A stretch of DNA of 64,000 nt from Trachythela sp. YZ-2020 (taxonomy: Eukaryota > Cnidaria > Anthozoa > Malacalcyonacea > Clavulariidae). The stretch covers positions 4,092,001-4,156,000 of the forward strand of contig JADLSH010000190.1 in assembly GCA_016169945.1 (NCBI GenBank). The letters run 5' to 3'. A model generated the notes under the pieces. That model worked only from the letters and a program-made list of their open reading frames with translations. It made no database searches and was not told the origin of the DNA. The translations under genes were made by a program, and so were the position numbers. This document shows positions 22,888-34,900 of the stretch, one piece after another (the first letter of the stretch is position 1; the number at the start of each line of letters is the position of its first letter).

Positions 22888-25800
22888 ATGTCAAAACAGC
22901 AAAGCTTAGATAAAGTTCGCGATACTTTAGTCAAACTGAAAGAAAGTATCGACACTGCGGAGGACCGAGATCTCGATGCGAAAGCAGCTCGTGTCGAAGC
23001 AGACTCAAGGTAAAATTTATGTTTTTATATCACAAACGAGTGTTACCATCCAATGTAAATAATTTCTTGTGTTGATCAAGTATGGCGATTATAAAACGCG
23101 TAATTCGAATTTGTGAATTTGTTCCCTTTTCAAAAACGACCATTAGGATGTGTGTGAGACACGGGACCAAATGAATTCGGAAACGCTCTCAAATTTGCAC
23201 GATTTCGCGTTTCTAGTTCACATGGGACACATGAAACCTTAACCGGACGAATTTGAGCAAAGCTAACCCGGCCGTACGAATGCGAATTTGCGTAAGGTTC
23301 TGTAGGCTACTCTATAGGCTTTTGCAACAACTAGTCACGTGATCCCACTTCCCTAGTAACGAGCAGCTGCGTCAAAATGAACCCAAGAAATGAAAAGGGC
23401 ACCTCAATGTTAGTAAAAGTGCAAAGTTTCAGCTTATAAAATGCAATGTGGAAGAAACGGCATTTAGTTTAAGATTGAAAATATTCTTAGGATTTGTATG
23501 GGAAAATTATCTGTTGGGCAAAGCTTTGTGACCAGTTATTGGAAAGGGCCTATTCGTCCGATCTATATGCCTTTTGGTTGCTTTTGGGCTTCCTTGCCAG
23601 AATATCTAAAGGGTAAGGGTGATGGTATGGGGTGCTATAGGAAGCAGCTCAACCGTGATCGACTTACTTAGGCGCACAGCCACAGCTAATGGGGAAGGGT
23701 TCGTTTTTGGCGAGGGAGGAAAACCGGAGTACCCGGAGATAAACCCCCGAAGGACAGGAGTTTTCAAGCACATAAAGTCAGAGTAAGGTGGTCACCCAAG
23801 AAGTAACAATATCATACCCTCAACCTTCAGTACAGCAGACTTAACTCAGTACGCGGTAGCTCTATTAAAGTATATTATTTGTATATTGTTTCTCCTGTTT
23901 GATTTACTATAACTTACAAACTAAAAGAGCTATTACACTGAAACAAGCTTCTTTGCATTCAGCGATGTCTAACTTAAATTTTGGTATACGCCATGTGTAT
24001 TTTCATGCAATATTGACTGAGATAGCTGCGTTTACACTGGAGTAGACATTTTTGTCGCGTCGCGTGTTTCTTTATAAATATGCCTCGTTTGACGAACGAC
24101 CAAAGTGTTTGGATTTGTTTAGAATATGCAGGGGTAAATAATACTCGAGAGGGTATACGGCGGTGGGCTGGTCGCTAGGATAACCTTCCTGGCCCGAATG
24201 AACGAACGCATCTGTTTTAAAATATGCCCATTTTAGCTAATTCTCGACACTTCCAAAAATGTTTACTCAACTTCAAACGCAGTTATCTCGGTCAATATTG
24301 CATTAAACTAGACATTACTGAATGCAACGAAACTTGTTTAAGTGTTATAGCTCTTTTAGTTTTTAAGTTATACTAAATCAAACAGGACAACAACTTTTTT
24401 TGCGCCACACGCGATATATCATAGGCCTGCTCTGGGACGGTAACTCGCCTTAACTCGCCGCAAATTGGGACTTTTCAGCGATGCGATTTAAGGCGAGTCG
24501 AGGTCCCAGAGCAGGCCTCAATCATGCATGCATGTGTATGCGATGTGGTAATTGGCAAACTAAATTGACTTGACTTGATTAGGTTGGAGAAGACGGAAGA
24601 GGAAGCTGACAGTAATAGACGTCGTCTGAAGCTTTTACAATCTGATTTGGAAAAAACCAAGAAGACTTTAGCCGAGAAACAGGAACGTTTGGCTCATCTT
24701 GAAGGTGGGAGAGTGAATTCACTCTTTGGTCATGCTTTTGACTCGGAATTATCAGTTTCAGACTGTTTTAGAACTGCATGCATTGCTCACACATGAGTTT
24801 GTGATATTTCGATTTTATTGAAAATTATCATCGGACTAACTCACGTTACAATATATACCCAAGGATTATATTTCAAATTTAATTACCTTAATTACTAACA
24901 ATTCTCGAATTATTCACACCACTAACTCTCGCACACCTAACTTCCTCTTGTTTTTTTTTGTTTTTTTGGGGGGTTTTTTAGTAAGTAAAAACTTTATTTG
25001 GCTACGCTAACCCCTACAGCAAAAGCTGGTTTCCAAGAGGGGCGTAGATTAAACTTCAAAATTTACAATGAGCTATAGTACAAATTTAAAATAATACTCT
25101 GACAGTTACAATTACAATTACTATCATTATATCTACAACAAATTATTAAGTTCACAAATTTATAAATTTATGGCCAGGTGTCGCACACTTGAGTTAAATT
25201 GACTAAGAGATTGTTTATTTCTTAGTTCATCTGTTGCTCAGGAAGCACTCTATATTCCATTCACCTAATTTAAATACTGGTCTCAAAGCTAGCAAAAAAC
25301 TTAATAAATTAAGCACTTTTCATAATCATGCGATCACACTTCTCACTGCACACCATATTGTCGTGGTTCTTGCTTGAAAATTCCTTTCCGATGATGTGAT
25401 GGCATACCAGCTTGTGTATAAGACCTTGTGTATGGCATTGTAACTGTTTTAGTCTGATGATGATTTTGCAATAAAATCGAAATGCCTGCACAAACTCATT
25501 CTTGTCTTGTTCTAACTCATATCTTGGGTTTCAAGATGTTAATCTTCGGATTATGTTTTGCATTATATTTTTTGAAATTGTCGGCTGGTAAACCGCACGT
25601 TCGAGGTGTTTTGTAGAGTTAGACTTCTCACATTTACGTCTTAAGACAAATTATAATCAGAAAACTAGATCGATGCATGTTGCAAGAATCCAACTCCAGT
25701 CAATAGATGTGTACATGAGACCGGGACGAGAAATTGCCCAGACCGGTCTGAATTCATCCCGCTCGCTGGACTTAACCAACTATCTTCAGACCGGGACGGA

Positions 25801-27812
25801 TTCGGAGCGGGATGAATGTAAACACAAACTATTTTCAGACAGGTCTGAATTTTGGTACAAAAATGTTGGGCCTTAGGGTTAATAAAAACCTCTCAAACTT
25901 TTTCAGGTCGATCTATGGACGACGATGAAAAACGTCGTGAGTACGAAGGCATTGAGATTGAGCGAGACGATCAACTGATCTCGATTGAAGATGAAGCGTT
26001 GTCTGCCAAACAAGCAGCTCATGAACATACTCATATCTTGATGGAGACACAACGTAAGCAACAAGTTGTCGACGCAGACTTCGACAAAGCGTGTCAAAGA
26101 TGTGACGCCGCTGTCAGCAAGGAACAAGCGTATCTTGATTTGATTGAGAGGAACAGCGAGGAATTGAGGACGCTTGAAGATCGTGATAATGATGCGGCAG
26201 AACGCGAAATCGAGGCTGAAGAAAAACTAAGGTTGGTCCATTAATGGGCGTAAAATTTAAAGTGCTACTAACGCCAAATATGATTTTTGGTGAAAATAAT
26301 ATTTGGATCATTCTGAGAAGAAATGCAATATATCTTTATGGTACAAATTATCATCTTGATCAACTTGCCGTTGTTAGATTTACTGTCTAACAACGCCAAG
26401 CACGCATGGTTGCAAAAGCCTTGTTCACAAAGCCTTGTTAAAATACACATTTTCGTTTTTTCAACCAAGCATGTCAACCGGGCTCTTGAAAAACTATCAG
26501 TTTCTCTATAATATCACGTCAAGATATCAAACACCCTCTGCTTTTTAGCCGAGCTATATCAAATATTTTGAAACCTGAAAACCTGACTCGAACCTTTCAT
26601 AAACAATATCCGGTATCTGGCTGGATAATTCTAGTATCCAGTTGGATACCGCGGATAATGAGGATATCTGACTTTCATCCAGATATGATGCCCGGTGCAT
26701 CCCTGTAGCAGGTTTCACCAAGCACTATTCTTCAGCAGATGGTGGTCAACCTGCCATTTTCAGAACGTGAAAATAACGTTAATTATTTTCATTACACATT
26801 GTAGTCTTCTATTTGGATGCAAATTGCTCGTTTGCAATCGACGCCATCTTGGTTGATTTTCCTGGCAACTAAAAATCTATATTCTTCATTCTTTGTCGTA
26901 TTGTGCCAGAAATCGTATACTATTCATAATACAGTAAGATGTTTTCAAAACAAACCCAAAAATATTAAAGTAACTCAACTATTTCGATGTAAACGGCTGG
27001 ACAAAACTATAAAATCAACCAAGATGGCGCCTAATGACACGTAGTGACGTCATGTGCAAGCAAAGAATAAGTAGAATTCAAAGATGTATTTCAATTTTCC
27101 ATCCCTTACAAGTGTCAACAGTTCTGAAGTTGACCACGACCTGCTGCCCAACGACGCGTACTAGAGCAGATTTTGATAAATCCTATCTAGTTTAGTTTTT
27201 TTTTGTTTACCACTCTGAGGTGGACGGAAAGCCTCAACAGGTTCCGAGGGTTAGTTAGTGGTTAGTGCCTAAGGGTTAGTTTTTAGCGAGGGAGGAAAAC
27301 CGAAGTACCCGGAGAAAAACCCCTCGAAGCACAGGAGAGAACCAACCAATCTCAACTTACATGAGTTTATCAAGGACAGGGACGTTACCCAACCTGAGTA
27401 AATCCGTGCCCCCGACCTGCTGTATAGCCGGCTTAACTCAGAGGTAAGGGGCAGCGCGCTGACCGCATCTGCCACCCGTGCTTCCCTTCTTTAATACATT
27501 TCAAAATTTATGTAAGGACTGGTTTTGTTACAACGACATGGTGTCTAACAGCACAAATTGCTTTTCCCTAGGTTCTTAGAGGAACAACTCAAAGAATCGG
27601 TGGCGAGAGCAGAAAGCGCAGAACGCGATGTAGTAAGGAATGAAAATATTGTGGCCAGTGTGAGAAGCGATTTTCAAAGTTGGGAAGACAAACGCGCCAA
27701 AGTCGATAAAGAAATCGACAGAATTGACGAACTGGTTGGTGGAATAGCTTCTTTCGACGCTCTCGACGATGAACCGGAAGCTGCCCCTGAGCCAGAACCC
27801 GAGGAAGAATAA
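22888..27812 (+). CDS. Divergent tropomyosin-like coiled-coil protein, gene 2
   Basis: Four exons: 22888-23009, 24583-24704, 25907-26231 and 27572-27812, all GT-AG with matching phases, total 810 nt (269 residues). The start is MSKQQSLDKVRDTLVKLKES. Residues about 41-80 (EEEADSNRRRLKLLQSDLEK) strongly recall the tropomyosin segment that reads E.EADAARRRIQLLEEDLER, and the rest is continuous charged coiled coil. The C-terminus diverges: instead of the usual SGY end it closes with an acidic, proline-containing tail (DDEPEAAPEPEPEEE). That tail would alter or abolish head-to-tail overlap. Polyadenylation signals aataaa lie near 27,990 and 28,022. Likely a cytoskeletal actin-associated protein; actin binding is not proven. 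Confidence 0.8.
23010..24582. other. Intron 1 of tropomyosin-like gene 2, with SINE core
   Basis: About 23,700-23,870 holds a SINE fragment in reverse (gaggaaaaccggagtacccg core, then a tRNA-like region with ggtagctctatt). Otherwise no gene is seen. Confidence 0.6.
24705..25906. other. Intron 2 of tropomyosin-like gene 2
   Basis: Contains a T-run and an inverted retroelement-like tail near 24,945-25,010 (gtaagtaaaaactttattt, i.e. AATAAAG on the minus strand), and a family F MITE-like segment at about 25,710-25,850. Confidence 0.55.
26232..27571. other. Intron 3 of tropomyosin-like gene 2, with reverse SINE
   Basis: About 27,265-27,480 is a reverse-oriented SINE: central block gaggaaaaccgaagtacccg, then a tRNA-like head whose complement reads ggcagatgcggtcagcgcgc. 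The remaining intron shows nothing further. Confidence 0.6.
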
Positions 27813-28902
27813 GACTGAAGCCAGTGGGACTTGTATAGTAGTTTGTATCTCTTGACTGATTTTAATAATTTGAACCGGTGGACATGTTTTGCAAATATAG
27901 TTAATGTAATATTACTGCAGTATTGTAGAAGGTATTGACGAAGACTTTTTAAATTGGTAGATATGTACCTTAATAGCTTTGCAGTTAGAATAAACTATTT
28001 GAGGACCTTATACTATAGATAAATAAAACAAATGAAAAATTGTTGGGTTTTGATGCGCTTGTTTGGTATATGCAATCGTATGGTTTTGGGTGCAATAGGT
28101 CGGTGGCATAAATGCTATAAAATAAGTCAAAACAATGAGTGAACAGTAGGATTTTCAAAACAATGAAAATACATCCGGAACATCACTGGGTCGTGTCTGG
28201 ATGGTATTAGACAGCTTTAGCAAACACAACGCGACGTCAAAGAGGACGTGAAAATGGCGTAAAAATGGCGTGATATGCCCATCTATGGATGTGCCCACGC
28301 CATTTTTACGTCCTCTTTGACGTCGCGTTGTGTTTGCTAAAGCTGTCTATCATCCAGTTAAGAACGAATGAGTTTTCTGAGGTCTTGAAAAACTCCCTGA
28401 TTTGTGAATTTCCCAAATTTAAACCAAACTTTCAGACTTTGAAACAGTGAATCAAATGTACCAGTTCTGTGAACACTGAGCTAATGGGATGCCCGATTGA
28501 GACATACTCAATATATGTTGACACTCAACGCGGGATATGCAAATTATAACTTAAATTGTAAAATACTTTATTTATACAATAATCTACGTCGGTGTATTCA
28601 TTTTTTCAGATTCAGTGTTACAATTTATCAGAACTGTTGGTAAGACTCTCTCTCATCAAAAACATCTGAACGATAACAAAATGTTAATTTTGAATTTGTC
28701 ATCAATTAAAAGGCTATTTCGCGGAATAACATTTCTAAATGCCATTGTCAGGCATTTGACAACAAATTCAATTTCATCCAAAAAGACTAATCTGAATGTG
28801 TCTCATTTGGAATGGCTATTATTTACAGTTTAAAAACGAAACTACCTTACTCGACTAGGGGATTATTAAAAATCTGTGGCATTTCATTACAATCGTTCTC
28901 AC
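27813..28902. other. 3' region of tropomyosin-like gene 2 and convergent gene end
   Basis: Holds the gene 2 polyadenylation signals (near 27,990 and 28,022) and the palindrome at 28,209-28,350. It should also contain the unrecognised last exon of the convergent MTFR-like gene, which I could not identify. Confidence 0.45.
28209..28350. repeat. Near-perfect palindromic MITE (54-bp arms)
   Basis: tagacagctttagcaaacac at 28,209 is mirrored by its exact complement ending near 28,350, with arms through gacgtcaaagaggacgt. A single short spacer separates the arms. It would form a stable hairpin. Confidence 0.85.
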
Positions 28903-31900
28903 CTCATAGCTTTCAACCGCGTCATTGGTGAAGACGGACTGGTTTGGGTGAAAGTCTGAAACGAAAAATGTAAACATCTAGCGTCACTGTCCTTCAAACA
29001 TTGCGTGAAACAGAACAGGGATGGATCCAGCTTGATTTGATAGGGGGGTGCTAAGCGGGCTTTGGTCATGAAGCAGGGCGTGGTCGGCGACCAAGGAAGG
29101 GTGAATCACCACTGAGGACCCCCTACAGGGTCAAGGGGGTTATCTTGACGGAAATTTTTTGAAAAATAAGATGGCCTAGATGGTTAAAAAGACCCATCAA
29201 TGGCCCAATATTATATTTTTGTTTGATAAATGCCCTGTCAAATCCAAAATTTGGATTTGATATGGGAATTGGCACCCCTCCTGCACTCCCATTGGCCAAG
29301 GCTAGGGGGCGTGCGCACCCCCCTGCACCCCCCAGTAAATCCATCCCTGAAACAGAATAGAATTCAAAAGAATGAAGTCGAGGCTATGCGTGTCTCATGC
29401 TACGCTCTGTTAAAACCCCGTTGATGTGCGAGACGCTTCCTTTGACAAGTGAGATCGTCTGGCGTTAAACAGAGTGAAATAACAAAGTGGGGGCACACTT
29501 GGGCACATTGCGGCTCGATGGTAAGCAAAACGCATTGCTTTTAATCGCGTCATTGGATGAGAGTCTGAAACGAAAAATGTAAACATTTATCGTCCTTGTT
29601 CTGCCTCTTCCGCAGGCTCTTCTTTCGGTATACGACATATATCAGTGACACATATAGATCAGTGGTTGAACAGTGCCGCAAAGCTTAATGGGATACTAAG
29701 CAAAAGAGCGATGTCGCTATGCATGATGGGATATTACAGGGGCGAATCACGATTCTCAGAGATTTGAATACGTAAGACAAAAATTAGCGATAATAATATT
29801 GGGGGGGGGGCACCGCCCCCCTTCGCCACCCCAAGTGTCTGCCACTGGTTGAAAATGGTATCAAGATGATATCGAAAAGTCCTTCAACAAAAATATTATT
29901 ATTATCGCTAATTGTTGCCTCTAAATCTAATCCTGATAGTGTTGAGAAAATAAACACAATAACATAAACACTTCGCTGTCTTAGTCCCCGTTCTGTTGGT
30001 AGATTTACGGCATGAGACCGGTACGAAAATCCTTAAACACTCTATTGCGTATATCAAAAGTGCAGTCGCTTGCAATACCCGTACAGTTGATTAATTGGTC
30101 GTTTACCATTACTAAAAAAGGAGCGGGCCTAATACAGTTCCTTGAGGGACACCTCCATTGACTGGTCGCCACTCAGAAGTATCTCGTTTCAATCTAACAC
30201 GTTGTTTCCTATTTGTCAAGAAATTCCTTATCCAGTTTACTAGTATCGGAGTAACACCTATATCGGACAATTTCTGGAGCAAAATGTTGTGATCAATACG
30301 ATCAACGGCTTTGGAAAAATCTAATAAAAAACTCTCACTGTTTTTTGAGTTCCATCAGTTTCTTTCAGCAGGTGGTGAATCAAACTAACCAATGCATGGG
30401 TGGTGGATGAGTTTGATAGGGAACCGAATTGTCGTATATCTATTTTATCACGTATACACGCAATAACCCAGTTAACTACGAAATGTTCACAGCCTTTTGA
30501 TCTTGTTAAAGATGTTGTTAATGTTGTCTACCGTTGTTTATTATCAGCGTTGTAACAAAATTCGGACCGGTCTGAAAATAATTTATGTTGACATTGATCT
30601 CGCTCCGAATTCGTTCCGGTCTGAAGATAGTCGCCGGGTTCGGTCCAGCGACCGGGATGACGTCAGACCGGCCTGAGCAATTTTTCGTCCCGGTCTCACG
30701 TATACATAATACTTCTCGCAGTTTTACTATATTATAGATATGACCAATTTGATGGTAGGATCTCCTTTTCAATGAACCCAATACTTTTTAGCGCCCCTCT
30801 TGTGTCCTTAGAAAGTAGTTACTTACCTTTTCTAGAAAACTTTTGGTTTCATTAAACGACTCGACTGGAGATGGGGGATTTGCAAACTGCAACAATAAAA
30901 AAAAAATCGTTTAGGGAATGGTGATCGTTAGTAGGCTAATGAAGGGAGTAAGGCCATCTGACACGAGGCAATTTCTGCCACAACTTGCGATGCAATTTCG
31001 GACACAGAGCGATGTCAGGTGAAAAGTATATTCGCAGAGAAATTGTGAGCATAAATAATCAGTGGTGGGTTTCGGCAATTCTGATTTTCACTAAATTCCA
31101 AAAATTGAAATCAGGATTTTGTAGAAATTTCAAGTTTTTGCTTTTTTACTCTTGCTCATTAACCCGAATTTCCTACCTTTTTCCACCAGATGAAAATGTT
31201 TTTCATAACGTGAAAAAATGTCTTTTTAGAAAAAATACCCAGGTATTTTTAACCTTTCCATCAAATGCTCACTGCCTCGATATTCCCACCTTTTTGACGT
31301 TGTCCAGCTTTTCACGAAAACGCGAAAACGCAATTTCCTACCAATTTCCTACCACATCGTGAACAAAACCTGCGAAAAAGGTACCTTTTTTCAGATTGAC
31401 TTATTTATGTCACTAATTGCTTAGTGCGTCCCACCCATACGCCTGTATTCTAAAAGCTCACTCACACTCAAAGAGTGGAGGTTCAATCTAAGCTTCCCTT
31501 GAGTGTCAGTGCTATTTTTGAATAGCTGGAGGGTGAGTACTCACATAGTATGGTACGGCACTAACCCTCCAGCTTTTCAAAAACAGCACTGACACTCAAA
31601 TTAAGCTCAGATTGAACCTCCACTCTTTGAGTGCGAGTGTGAGTGAGCTTTTAGAATACAGGCGATAGTGTCTAAATAAGTCAATCTGAAAAAAGGTACC
31701 TTTTTCGCAGGTTTTGTTCACGAAGTGGTAGGCGTCAAAAAGGTAGGAATATCGAGGCAGTGAGCATTTGATGGAAAGGTTAAAAATACCTGGGTATTTT
31801 TTTCTAAAAAGGCACCTTTTCACGTTATGAAAAAAGATTTCATCTGGTGAAAAAAGGTAGGAAATTCGGGTTAATGAGCAAGAGTAAAAAAGCAAAAACT

Positions 31901-34900
31901 TGAAAATTCTACAAAATCATGTTTTCAATTTTTGGAATTTAGTGAAAATCAGAATTGCCGAAACCGACCAGCGAGAATCGAACCCACGATCTCAGAAGTG
32001 AAAGGCGCTTGCTCTGACGACTGCGTCACCTCATGATGCTTCATTATGCTGAAAATTCACTGCATCTTCACCGTGCGCATAAACATTAACAAAAAGAGAG
32101 ACCAAATAATTTGGCCGAGTTTCATCTCATGATTTGACTGATAAAAGAAGTGTAATCAAAAGATCTAACGGTGCTCTTGAATTTAATCACGTTTTATAGT
32201 GATGTAACTTAACTTTTTTGACCACTTGCGATCAGGGCAAGTAGGACATGAAAAATGGTTGCCCTGAATAAAATTCACTTGCCATTAGATCTAGCTTATT
32301 TGGTTCATATAGTAACGAAATATGAAGCAAAAGATTGCAGAATGCAGTAAGCATTATATGTTGATGGATAACTACACTGCTTGCATTATATAACACAAAT
32401 CTACAGCAATCATCATTCTCTTATAATTTTCCTTAAGAACTGAAGTTGAATTTATTAAAGTCGAGGTACAATGTCCGTCATACACAATGGTCGGACAATA
32501 TCCGTCGAGGCATGTTAATTTTTTACATTTTCCAAATTATCCAGCAGAATGAATAGTTAACTGGTGTATATTTTACTCATTTAATACTGTACTTGGGAAT
32601 ATGTAATAACTTAGAGATGGCCAGCTTTTTCTGGCAAAGCTGAAACAGAGCTCAACTTGCCCGTTCGGGCAACCAAGACGAAACTTCTACTTGCCCGTAA
32701 TGATTTTCACTTGCCCCAGGCAAGCGTTAAGTTACACCACTGTTTTATACATTAGCCTGGCTTACGATAAATTTCTTACCTTAAATTTCTTCTGCAAAGC
32801 TCTGGTCATAATGGGCGTCAATCCTTCGCCAAATGACTGTTGACGTTTTTCATTCACAGGCGTCCCACCTGGACTTCGCTTGTTCTCGACCTTACGTAAG
32901 TTGTGCCGTAAGAATGCAATCTTTGAGTGACATGGACTTCTGTGGCAGGGTTTAAATAGTAAAAGAGAAATAGTTAATTAGTCAATTGCGACGCCATCTT
33001 GAATAGTGATACATTATGGTCTAGCTAAAGTAAAAACCCAGAATAATTATGTAAAAAGCTGGGTTTTTGTTCGTTAAAAGCACAGAGTAGAGATCATACA
33101 GAGGTGGAACGGGCCGTCGTAAACACTTGGGAGACTTACGTTTTCGTGCACCCACCTGATTTCAGGCGGCCGGGCAAAAAATGATCAACTGCGCATGCTC
33201 GGCAAGTTCCCCCCATTCCAAGTTCCCGAGATTCCCCAAGTTCCCAACATTTTCGGCTCTTTAAAGTTTCACAATCTTAAGGTCTTTCGCACTTTTACAC
33301 ACTTCTAAAAGGTAAACTGCAGTTAAAAACGAACCGCCATCTGAATCGTGCACTTTAACTGCGCATGCTCGGCAAGCGTCTGAAGCATAAGTGGGTACAC
33401 CCGTTACACCTCTGTATGATCTATACTCTGTGTCAAAAGGTACCATCAAAAAATGAGATACCATATCAAGATATAAATGAAAAAGCCATATATACCAATT
33501 TTTATGAGTAACAACTTGTATTTTTGTGCTTACTGGAGGGTACCATTATACACGCATAGACTCGACTTTATTCGTTTGAAAACAGATAGAAACTTCAAAC
33601 ATTGCGTAAGACAGAATATAATTCCAAATAATTCAAAGAATGAAGTCGAGGCTATGCGTTTTTAATGCTGCGCCCTGTTAATCCCGTTGATGTGCGAGAC
33701 CCTTCACTTGATAAGTAAGATCGTCTGGCGTTAGACAGAGTAAAATATCAAAGTGGGGCGCACTTGGACACATTGCGGCTCGATGGGTTAGCAAGACGCA
33801 TTATTTGGTATATAGCTCACTGATCTGAAACTAGAACTGGATAGAGCGTCCTATTGAATTCAATGAGCCAATTTTGAAGCCAGAATATTTTTAATGAGAT
33901 CAGATTTTTAAATCTGTCAAATTCTTGACTAGTCAAATCGTTAGCTGTTTAAATTAGTTATGTTATGAAGCAAATATATTTTTCTATGCAACGTGAAAAA
34001 TATAGCTTCCAACATCTCTTCTAATGAGTTTTAGAACGTTTTAAACACCACATAATGAGGCTTATGGCGGCCATATCGGTGTGCCCTCATTAGTTATTCA
34101 CCGGCAAATTTAGGAAGAAAGAGAGACCACTGATGACAAATTCTTATCGAGACAATATTTTTCCTTTCCCACCAATAACTAGAACATGTTAGAACCTCTT
34201 TAAACATGTCCCCAACACCACAGTAGATTTGTTGTGGTCACACCGATATGGCCGCCATTGGCTTCATTTATGCATGGAAGATGCACTATCCAGTCCTTGT
34301 TTTCAGATCAGTGATATAGCTCTGTTAACCCAGTTGAAATTCTGAAAATGGTCTATAGCCGTGAAGAAGTTCCGAATCATCAAAATTCTGTTCGCTTCTA
34401 TTTTCTAACTTCCGTTTTTTGTCTGTTTTCGTTATTATCTTAAAATTCACCTGTTATTTGCAACCATGCAAAATATGAAAATAACATTATTTCATGTGCT
34501 CGTTTTGTTCTGTGGTCGGTTGTAGCAAGCCGTGGATTATTGGATTGGTATAAGCCGGAATAAACTTTAGTATCTATAAATTGAAGATTTTTATCCGTAT
34601 AGTTTCACAGTTTTCAGCCATTTTTACGAAATGGTTGAAAAAATCACTTTCTGGACTTTGCTGGATAGCGCTAAAGCCTCTTACAGACGAGCAAGTTTTC
34701 TATGACAAGTTTTTATATGACAAGTTTTATTTGCCAATCGCACGTGTGTACGTACAACAAATTTTCTATGACAAGTTTGTGGTTTTCTGACCGCAATGAT
34801 ATAGCTAATACAACAATAGATTGCTGACCAACCGCACCTAAGTGCTCAAATTATTTTGACAAGTTTTCCTTGTTGACCCATACAGACGAGCAAAATTTGT

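Noticed and set aside
34581..34790. Plus-strand 69-codon frame
   Set aside because: It runs into the terminal inverted repeat of the MITE at 34,674-35,073.
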